From Excoecaria cochinchinensis (Eukaryota > Streptophyta > Magnoliopsida > Malpighiales > Euphorbiaceae), in assembly GCA_947683425.1 (NCBI GenBank), contig CANTUQ010000070.1, forward strand, positions 7,829,501 to 7,893,500: a stretch of DNA of 64,000 bases, read 5' to 3'. Below the pieces are notes generated by a model. The model saw only the letters and a program-made list of their open reading frames with translations, had not been told where the DNA came from and made no database searches. Below, piece by piece: positions 1 to 8,988 of the stretch. Made by a program: the position numbers and the translations under genes. The number at the start of each line of letters is the position of its first letter. Positions within the stretch are counted from its first letter, which is position 1.

Positions 1-1885
1 ATTCTCTTTTATTTCTCTTGTACATTATTTATTGTTGTTAAAATTATTTTTGTTACTATTATCATGTCTATTATTTTTATCATTTACTTTTAGCATTTTA
101 ATGTGTTAATATACTTCTTATTATTATTATTATTACTATTATTTTTACTATGCCGTTGCCTCATTTGCATTAGTGTATATATTGTTGTTGTTTGCATTCT
201 CACCATCCTATTATCACTAATAATGTATTATTGGTTTGTTTTAATTTGATTTTTATGTCCATCCACTGTTATTATTATTATCACAATTAGTGTTATGTTG
301 TTTGACATTAGACTCCTATACTTTAATTTTTATTCCTTAACTTCCACCATTTTTTATTCTTCACGTTGGTTTCCATTTTCCATTGTTTTGTTTTAGTTCT
401 TCTTTAACTTGCTATTTTATTCTATTTTAGATTTTAGCTTAATCATTTTTAATATTTGCATATTAATATATTTTCAAAGTTTATTACTATTATTATTACT
501 TCATTAATCTCTTAGTATTTGTTGCTATCTTTTATTATTATGATTATTATCATTATTATTATTAATTGATTAATTAGTTAGCATTATTATCATTTGATAT
601 TCCGCATTATTTTATTATTATTGTTATTACATGGTTTTATTATGATTATTATGTCTACTATTCATCCTATTTATTGTTGCATTGTTATTTACTGTCGATA
701 ATTTGATTTATTTTGTTGCATTGCTATCATTGTTATCATCATTATATTTATTATTTGTTTGATTAATTCACCTTTGAATATTTCCTAATATTTTTTTATG
801 TTAATTTTTGTATGAGTTTAACTTGAGTCGGGTTATGTGAGTATCCCCGCGGCTCCCTGGATGGGTCGCAACGCGCGGAGGGTCACATCGGTTCGGTGAG
901 ATCTCTCTAATTCTCTATCTTTTGGTTGTGTTTATTTGTAAATATTTGTCTTGTTTATGCGCGCGTGCGATAAAAAGTCACAAAAATACTTTTATAATTA
1001 AATTAGAGTTTTCACTAATAAAATCGGGACCAATGTCCCTTATTTTAGCCCGACAATAAAAATGTCACAATTAAAACGAAGAGTCAACTTTTCTACAAAA
1101 ATGGGATCACTCATCCCGGTTTTTCTAATTCAAGCAATCAAAAATGACTTTTCGAACCCTCTTCAAATTAATACGAAGGAACCAATGTTCCTAAATTTCG
1201 AACAAGTGCGAAGGAACCAACGCTCCTTAAATAATGCCCCGATTTATGTATGCTCTTTTACTTTAATCTTGGGTGAGTGTTTTAAATTCAAGTTCATTTC
1301 TTTTGGGGCCCTTGTAATTAATTTTGGGGCAATTTTATTTATCTTTTGGGGATTGTATTCCGTCCCACTTACATCTTTGATCTCCTTTTATTGGGGTTGT
1401 ATTATGCCCCTATTTTTTATTGTAATTGCGTGCTTGCGTATTTACCGCTTTCATTTATTGCTTTCTTTATTTATTTACTTATCGCTTTCGTTTACTTCCT
1501 TTACGTGCTTGAAATGCGCTTTTATTTTAATGCATCGCTAGTATGAGATGAGAGATATAATTTTAAGAATTTAAAAACCCATTTATAATTAACCAAAGCA
1601 TAAATAAGAGGGAAGTTCCGGACACCATATCTCTGGTTTAGACCGTTAGAGGTGAGAAACCCTTTCCCAATTCCTTGCAAATTGGGTGGCGACTCCAAAT
1701 ACCTTAAAGGTGCCTTTAGGCGTCAATAGGCTAGGTTATTCTCCCCAATGTTCTATTGGGAGAGATACACCGATGATGTCTCATGGCGCCCATGATCAAA
1801 AGACGCGAACCTTCATACCTCGAATCCTAAAGCGGATTCAAAGCGAGGGCCCTTGCTGGGTTTGCCGGGTTCGGCGCGCGTCACA
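1..1885 (+). repeat. 5' LTR (3' portion) of the Tat-lineage element
   Basis: Matches 10013-11897 with a constant offset of 10012 and no net indel. I count five substitutions, at 155, 364, 1440, 1540 and 1618. It ends ..GTCACA at 1885, just before the primer binding site. A hydrophobic 159-codon frame at 1062-1541 is open in both LTRs only because the copies are nearly identical; nothing supports it as a gene. A PBS-like string TGGCGACTCCA also lies inside the LTR at 1687-1697. Confidence 0.95.
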
Positions 1886-1886
1886 G

Positions 1887-1905
1887 TGGCGACTCCACTG
1901 GGGAC
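1887..1905 (+). other. primer binding site (probable tRNA-Arg)
   Basis: TGGCGACTCCACTGGGGAC begins one base after the LTR end. Starting with TGG, complementary to a tRNA CCA tail, is what a PBS should do. Ogre-type elements are reported to use tRNA-Arg; that assignment is from family knowledge, not from a tRNA comparison made here. Confidence 0.8.
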
Positions 1906-2787
1906 TTGTGTTTGAGACTTCACTCCGAAAGTGCTTTGGTTAAAATGTATAATTGGGTTTTTAAAACGTAAAATTTTATCTCTCGCCAAAACTGCATCAT
2001 ATCATTTTAGAGCCTTAGACTTACGCTAGTTGGTCCCTATCTTACCCCGGTGCGTTCCCGAAGCACGACCCTACTTTCACTCATTGTAGGGAAGTGTTAA
2101 GGATAATCACCAGCCCAAGCCTTGTACCTTTTGGTATATTAAAATGGAGACCCAATCGTCGTTATGTTCACGACGAGCTAGACCCGTTGGCGCGGACCAT
2201 GCTTGGGTAGCCCTAAAGTATCATCACCTTGACCAAAGCCCATGTAATGGCAAATAGAAACTTTCCCTAGGGGGCATGCTCCTTAATACGATGCTTGTGA
2301 TATGGGCTATCACATATTAAGCAAAATCAACCAAATCAAATGGTCTTCATCAAAGGCTTTCATGCCCCGTTGGGCCCACTTTGGTTTAGTTGAATTGCCC
2401 AAATATGTAATAGCCAAAACCCATACGAATGCGCATTAGATTAAGACTGTTATGCTGCCGGTTTTCCACCGTGCACTATACGTGTCTGATGGGTTCCCTG
2501 TTAACCCTCGGATGAAGCCCACCTAGGAAAGAGACCGCACAACCCCGTGTGTGGGAGTGATAAGGTTGGAAGGATCTACCTGTCTGCATGTGTTTGTAAA
2601 TGCTGCACGTCATGCTCATGCATCACATGTCATCCATGCATCATTCTAACCCCTTTAATTTTTCAGCCATCATACACCATTCACCGGGGAGGTTATGGGG
2701 TCATCATAGCTATCTAAAGAGCAAGCAGAGTTCGAAGTGGTTGGTAGAGATCTACCGTCTTAGTCAGAGCATCCATGGACATTGGGA
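1906..2787 (+). other. untranslated leader of the Tat element
   Basis: About 880 bases between the PBS and the gag-like frame. No long coding frame. It has a higher G+C content than the LTR. Confidence 0.6.
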
Positions 2788-3870
2788 ATGGCTGGTCCTT
2801 CGCGACAGATTGAAGAGGCCCGTGTCATGATTGCTCGAGAACTAGATGAAAAGTTTGAAAAACTTGAAGGGAGGTTGTCAGCCACAATTAAGGAAAGGTT
2901 GGACGCCGCGGCACTAATTCTTCAAGCTCAAGTCACTGCAGCTACACTTAACCGATTTGAACCAGCCGCGACCAAAAAGGAGTACGCGATGATGGCTGTA
3001 ATATCTCCATTCGCTCTTGAGCCTAGGGGCGAGAAGACACCCAACTCACTGATCGAGCAAATGGAAAGGGGGAAAGGACTAGGGCCCTTACAGCCGATGG
3101 GTCCTCTCAGTCCCGCAAACACTAAAAAGAGATTAGCTGATCTTGAGGAGGAGATCATGAGGTCCAAGCTTGCAACTACCCGGACACCTCCCAATGGGGC
3201 CGCTACTAGCCCTACAAGTCTCGGAATTGGTTACTATGGTGATAGCAGAGGTACAAAAAGGATGGGGAAAGTGCCAATGGTTGAGATGGCTCAGAGGCGT
3301 TACTCTAATTTAGGCAGACCTTTGTCTTGGGTCCTGGAAAGGCTGATCAAGAAGGGGGTGTTACAACCATTGCCGTCCAAGCCGGCAAAGACATGGGGGC
3401 AGCCCGGGCACAAGGAAAGCGAGTACTGCGCCTACCACCAACACACTGGCCATATGACGGATAATTGTGCTAGGCTGAGGCACCAGATTCAGGATCTGAT
3501 CGATAGCAACCAGATCACAAATCCTGAATGCCGCCAGGGTAGTCACGGGAGCTTAAGTTTTGCAGGGGGCGATGGAGAAGGTTTTAGAGCCACAAGGACC
3601 CCGACTTTCGGAATGACTCAGAGTCACTATGCCATACTGAAAAAACCCTTATCCAAGCACTTCGCTCATTTTGTCAGCAAGGGAAAAATACAGTCAATGC
3701 CGGCCCAACCTGCCAGGGGCCAAGGGCGCCCCAATCACCGAGCAGATCTGTATTGTGCCTACCATCAGCGTACCGGGCACGAGACTGACGAGTGCCGAAT
3801 TCTGAGGAGGCAAATTCTACACTTAATTGATGAGGAGCTGAGAAGTGAGGAGAATGGTTCCCAAAAGTGA
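2788..3870 (+). CDS. degenerate Gag-like protein with two duplicated zinc-finger-like motifs
   Basis: An intact 360-codon frame. The frame is open from a TTG at 2782, but the first ATG is at 2788. The N-terminus is a charged, probably coiled-coil segment (about residues 8-60). Two near-duplicate blocks follow, each with a C-x2-H-x4-H-x4-C motif: CAYHQHTGHMTDNC and CAYHQRTGHETDEC, each followed by a helix reading LR..I..LID. These resemble the finger-like repeats of Tat/Ogre Gag proteins. The usual Gag core (aromatic-rich capsid helices) is not recognisable, so the protein probably cannot build a particle alone. The intact frame may be chance in a recent copy or a retained nucleic-acid-binding product. 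Confidence 0.7.
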   Translation: MAGPSRQIEEARVMIARELDEKFEKLEGRLSATIKERLDAAALILQAQVTAATLNRFEPAATKKEYAMMAVISPFALEPRGEKTPNSLIEQMERGKGLGPLQPMGPLSPANTKKRLADLEEEIMRSKLATTRTPPNGAATSPTSLGIGYYGDSRGTKRMGKVPMVEMAQRRYSNLGRPLSWVLERLIKKGVLQPLPSKPAKTWGQPGHKESEYCAYHQHTGHMTDNCARLRHQIQDLIDSNQITNPECRQGSHGSLSFAGGDGEGFRATRTPTFGMTQSHYAILKKPLSKHFAHFVSKGKIQSMPAQPARGQGRPNHRADLYCAYHQRTGHETDECRILRRQILHLIDEELRSEENGSQK

Positions 3871-4668
3871 TAATAGACCGTCGACTGCAGCGTCCGCATT
3901 GGCAAGAGAAGAAGGAAGTAGCTATTTAGATGTTCTTTTTTATTTCTGAACTATTTAATGATGACAGTTTTAATTATAGTTTTCTTGAATGAAATGGATG
4001 GTTTTGCTATCTTGTGTGATGTTTCTTATGATTTCATTATGCATAATCATAGCACATTTACATTTGACATTGGTTCAACTAATGCCATTCCATTCAATCT
4101 CGGAACTTTGGGAGAACCCAAAGAAAATCTTGATAGCATCTGTTATGACTCCTGAAGTGAGATAAAAACTTGAGAGATAATAATAAAAAAAAAAGAAGCC
4201 TTTGCCCGGACCTGGTATGACGTGCTGAAAATTGACAAAGACATTCTTGAGATCAATACTACTTCCACGTGCCAACAAGACGACGAACCAAATGCTGAGA
4301 GCCATTTCTTTGCACTCCCACGACATCTGGGATGCATATGATGCCACCAAATAAGATCAAGCTTCGAAAGCTACATCAGGAGTTAGGCGAATGAGACTCA
4401 AGACCTTCACAAAGAAAACATAACTCACCAGAATACAACTCATCAAAACCAAACAACGTGAACCCTTTCCTCTCAACCATTTGAAATGTGTACCCCAAAA
4501 ACAATTAAGATCGACTCTTAACCATTCAGAACCCTTATAGCCAAAATTCTTGCTAAAACTATATGCTCGACTAGATTGAGCAACAATGGTCCCATTGGTT
4601 AAGATGGAAATGCACGTATGTGTAAAATTGGGGACTTGAGCAAAGCTTGTGAAAAAAAATTGGGTTGC

Positions 4669-4706
<38 letters not shown>

Positions 4707-5899
4707 TAAAAAAAACTTAAATACAAAAAAAAAAAACAAAAAAATCAAAAAAAAAATCAAAAAAAAAATTTAATAAATAAAAGAAAAAAGAAGAGAGAAG
4801 AAAAGAGAGAATTGATCAGGGGGCAAGGGAATACTATTTGAAGAAAAGTTTCGCTCAAATCCTGTTGATCTACACATGCCTGCACATTGCTGTTCTTTTT
4901 AGCTACTGAAGGGGACCAAAAGGGCTAACCCCCGAGCTGTCTATCCAATCCCAGCCGACGAAAACCATTTCGAAAGCTTGAACTACTAAGGCTAATAAAA
5001 GTACCCCAAATCATCCAAGCCCAACCTGTTACCCTAGCTCAGCCGTTGAACGGCTATTCCAGGGCTCAAACCACCAAAGCCAATAAAGGCCAAACGCGAA
5101 ACTTCATATTCAAACCCCAAATAAGGAACCCATCACCTCGACCAGTCTGCATAAGGGCTAAGACTAAGACTTTCATACCAAGAGGAGCCACCCTCAGAAG
5201 CAGCAGTCCCCCCGGCAGATGAAGATGAAAGCCAATTCAACCAATGCTGAGAAACTGAAGGAGGGTCCATGGCGGAGGTTTTAAAAAAAAAAAAAAAAAG
5301 AAGAGAGAAAATATTCTATCAAGAAAACCCGCGAGGGCTGATTGGAAACAGGAGTCTGATGCTTACAAGATCCACTCCGAGATTAGATGTAATTTTTGCA
5401 TTCTGAATCCATGTTAAATGGTGATTATGTATAGAGAAATCGTGCTGAAATGCACACAGTTTTTTGCAAATACATAAAGCAAGAGCAGTTTAACTCATCA
5501 TTTCCTAGTTCTTTTATAAAAAGTAAAACCTAAATGGCTACTCTACTCCTGCTCTCGCCAGCCGGATGCCTAAGTTGTCGTGTCCCGTTGTCAGGTGCCG
5601 GACTGAGTATCCATCTTTTGCACTCACCAGTAGAAGTTACAGAATGGGTACCGAAAGGGGTATGACAGTTTTCACCTGCGGTTGGCTCCAAAGATCTTGA
5701 TAGCAAGAGATAAAAGTTTGCAGAAAAGATTCCTCCCCGGAACGATAATGGGTCCCTAGCTGGGTCCTGGTTCATCTCGAGCTAACGAGCACATCGGGCA
5801 ATGATACAAAAAGTAGCTTGACAAAGCCCGCACAGGAGAACACACCCCTAAAATCCGTCGACGACTGCATCTGATATCTCACTGAATCTAGCAATGCCC
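3871..5899 (+). other. non-coding internal region replacing protease and reverse transcriptase
   Basis: Where protease and RT should lie there is AT-rich sequence with several poly(A) runs, a (TA)n stretch near 4684-4706 and no frame with RT motifs. Short fragments near 4200-4620 and 5540-5800 have higher G+C but no recognisable domain. This looks like a deletion followed by filler sequence. Confidence 0.6.
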
Positions 5900-7606
5900 T
5901 CGTTGTTAGGGAAGATGGGAAGATGGCTAATACTGCTGTAGGAATTTGATGTGGAGTATGTCACGAGAAAGACCATTAAAGGTCGAGCAGTGGCCGAGTT
6001 TCTTGCTGACCATCCAATTGAAGCAGACCGGCTAGAATATGAATTCCCCGACAAACATGTGGTGGCCATCACCGTACAGAAGTGGCAGACGTATTTTGAT
6101 GGGGCAGTAAATAACGAAGGGGCCGGAACAGGAGTGATTCTAGTAACCCCAGACGGAGAGAAGCTTCCCTTAGCCAAGAAACTAAGGTACAGAGCCACCA
6201 ATAACGAGGCTGAGTATGAAGCCTGCATCTTTGGGTTAGAAGCACTCTCAGCCGTGGGGGCAAGAGTGGTAGAGGTCTTCGGGGACTCATCTTTAGTAAT
6301 CCACCAAGTCAGGGGTGAATGGGCCGTCAAGGAAGAGCGGCTGTTGCCATATGCGAAGTGCTTGAAAGGACTTAGTGGCCGGTTTGAAATTTGCACTTTT
6401 AACTACGTGCCCCGAGATGAGAACCAATTGGCAGATGCCCTAGCTACCTTAGTATCCATGTGGGATAACCCCGAAGGAATAGTTATGAAGCCCGTGCTCA
6501 TTTCTAGTTCGAGCAAGCCATACTTTGAGACCGAACAAGTCGGGGATATTGAAACTACTGATGGAAAGCCATGGTACTATGATGTCCTGAATTATTTGGA
6601 GAGGTCAATATTCCCGGAAGAAGCCACTGAAAAAGACCAAAGGCTAATCGGCAAACTGTCCACTCAATTCATCAGTGTAGATGGGGTGTTGTATAAGAGA
6701 CAAGCCGATGGCATACAACTAAGATGCTTAGAGGGTAAAGAAGCCAAAAAGGTTATGGAGGAAACTCATGCAGGGGTCTGTGGGGGCCTATATGAATGGT
6801 ATGGCCCTAGCAAAGAAAATAGGCGGCAAGGATTCTTCTGGCTGACAATGCAGTACAGCTCTAAATATGTGAAGGAGTGCCAATTATGCCAACAATACGC
6901 TAATCTGAGACACCTTCCAGTTTCGGAGTTGTGTAACCTGGCATCTCTATGGTCGTTCGCCGCATGGGGGTTTGACATAATAGGAGAAGTACACCTGACA
7001 GCCTCCGATGGACACCGATTTATTGTGGTTGCTATCGATTATTTCACCAAATAGCTCGAAGCTGAATCCTTCAAGAAGTTGGGCGCCCGGGAAATGGCCA
7101 GGTTCATCAAGCGACATTTGATCTGTAGGTACGGTCTCCCTCATCACATCGTGTCGGATAATGGGGTACAGTTCCAAGCTGAGACTAAGCAGATGCTCAA
7201 GAAGTGCGCCATCCAACACCATAAGTCCTCTCCTTACCGACCGCAGGCCAACGGAGCAGTCTAGGCCGCTAGTAAGAACATCAAGAAAATATTGGCTAAG
7301 ATGGTGCAAACCTATAGAGACTGGGCAGAGAAATTGCCATTCGCATTATGGGGCATACTACCACAACCAGATCTACCAGAAAAGGCTAGCTCGCTCATTT
7401 GGGAAGAAAGTAAGAAAGCACCCATTGAAGGAAGGAGACCTAGTCTTCAAACAGATGAGGCTAGGGGTTCCGGACTTTCGAGGCGAGTTTAGGCCCACTT
7501 GGGAAGGACCTTTCATTCTGAAGAAGCTTTTGTCTAAAGGGGCTGCAATCCTGACAGATGGTGATGGGAACGAATTCAGGGAGCCGATCAACGTCGACAG
7601 AAACTT

Positions 7607-7612
<6 letters not shown>
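5900..7612 (+). pseudogene. pol remnant: RNase H end, Tat second RNase H, integrase
   Basis: The frame begins inside the RT-linked RNase H (GRWLILL, a TAG at 5939-5941, then EFDVEYVTRK). The Tat-type second RNase H follows with its acidic residues visible: YFDGA near 6095, NNEAEYEA near 6205, GDSSLVIHQ near 6285, and the late LADALA near 6435. The integrase zinc domain (HAGVCGG ... CQLCQ, 6765-6895) has lost its second histidine. The integrase core has GFDIIG and SDNG but TAG at 7052-7054, where Trp is expected, and TAG at 7262-7264, exactly where the catalytic Glu belongs. After about 7350 there is a deletion and frame change into the C-terminal GPY/F-like part (PTWEGPFIL), ending in poly(A). 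It cannot encode working enzymes. Confidence 0.92.
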
Positions 7613-7644
<32 letters not shown>

Positions 7645-8198
7645 CGTTAGAGATGAAAACCGTGACTGGCGCTCTAAGCAAAAGTTAGGCCAAAGGGCAG
7701 GGTGAAAACCTGGGAACAGGCAGTCTGCCCTAAAAAAAAAAAAAAAAGTAAAAAAATTAAATGAATAAAAGCCGCTGGATTGGGTTGGGTCCATTCCAGG
7801 CAAAAATAAGGCACAGGGTTATGTGAAAATCCGACAAGGACGCATCTCCCGCTAAGAAAAGCTAGTGTAAACATCCACGAGGGACGCACTACCTTTAAAA
7901 CAATGACGCTTGGAGTGATAAGGCAGCATTACCTTGGGCAACCCCTTTCAAGCAAAGACACACATCGGGCAATCCTCCCTGAAGAATTATGAGTCAGAGT
8001 CCATAAAGCAGGACATCGCTTACAGACGCTTGGGGGCATAAGCGACCACACGGAGCCATGAGTCGCTTCAGCAAAAGTTATCGCACCTCGACCCCTAGAC
8101 CACTCAGATGAATGGTGTCACCTGCATTCTGCATAACATATGAACATGCACATGCATAACTTACCCTTGCATACAAGTTTTTTTGTTTCTGCAGGAAA
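7613..8198 (+). other. 3' untranslated region upstream of the tandem array
   Basis: Poly(A)-rich start (7613-7640 and 7731-7746) followed by non-coding sequence of mixed composition. No gene recognised. Confidence 0.6.
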
Positions 8199-8850
8199 GT
8201 CTGGCGCCTTCACACACCGACGAGCTGGTGTTCTATCAATCACGATCTTCCAAGTCTGGCGCCTTCACACACCGACAAGCTGGTGTTTATCAGTCGCTCA
8301 GCCGTGGTTTCACACGCCGACAAGCTGGTGTTCTATCAATCACGTTCTTCCAAGTCTGGCGCCTTCACACACCGACAAGCTGGTGTTTATCAGTCGCTCA
8401 GCCGTGGTTTCACACGCCGACAAGCTGGTGTTCTATCAATCACGTTCTTCCAAGTCTGGCGCCTTCACACACCGACAAGCTGGTGTTTCTCAGTCGCTCA
8501 GCCGTGGTTTCACACGCCGACAAGCTGGTGTTCTATCAATCATGTCCTCCAAAGTCTGGCGCCTTCACACACCGACAAGCTGGTGTTTATCAGTCGCTCA
8601 GCCGTGATTTCACACGCCGACAAGCTGGTGTTCTATCAGTCACGTTCTTCCAAGTCTGGCGCCTTCACACACCGACAAGCTGGTGTTTATCTGTCGCTCA
8701 GCCACGGTTTCACACGCCGACAAGCTGGCGTTCTATCAACCGCGTTCTTGAAAGTCTGACGCCTGCACGCACCGACAAACTGGTGTTTATCAGTCGCTCA
8801 GCCATGGTTTCACGTCGACAAGCTGACGTTTCTCAATCATGTGACCAGTA
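8199..8850 (+). repeat. 100-bp tandem array in the retrotransposon 3' UTR
   Basis: The string GTCTGGCGCCTTCACACACC recurs at 8254, 8354, 8454, 8554 and 8654, with a decayed copy at 8754: an exact 100-base period. A shortened unit starts near 8199 and decayed copies run to about 8850. Each unit is itself two related halves, each containing CCGACAAGCTGGTGTT. All three forward frames stay open across most of it, which follows from a stop-free unit of period 100. Variable tandem repeats in this position are a known property of Tat/Ogre elements and a source of satellite DNA. Confidence 0.97.
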
Positions 8851-8973
8851 GTAATCCTATGATGCCGACAAGCTGGCAAAACCAAGTCCCGGACAGCGAC
8901 CGCCTCAGGTACGCATCTCTCCCTCTCTTTTCTGAATTTTGGTTCACTTAGGCACCTAGGTTCTAAGTTCCCC

Positions 8974-8988
8974 AAAATTGGGGGCAAC
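8974..8988 (+). other. polypurine tract of the Tat element
   Basis: AAAATTGGGGGCAAC immediately precedes the TGTAGACACC start of the 3' LTR, as expected for the plus-strand primer. Confidence 0.75.

Noticed and set aside
1062..1541. 159-codon hydrophobic frame repeated at 11074-11586
   Set aside because: It lies inside the LTR and is open in both copies only because the LTRs are nearly identical. It has no start context, family resemblance or codon bias supporting a gene.
1887..1905. tRNA gene
   Set aside because: Only the 3' complement of a tRNA is present (primer binding site). No cloverleaf was found here or elsewhere in the window by eye.
8199..8850. CRISPR-like array
   Set aside because: The repeats are contiguous 100-bp units without unique spacers, in a plant retrotransposon.
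8140..8851. Three overlapping + strand frames of 155-222 codons
   Set aside because: They are products of a stop-free 100-bp tandem repeat read in all three phases, not proteins.
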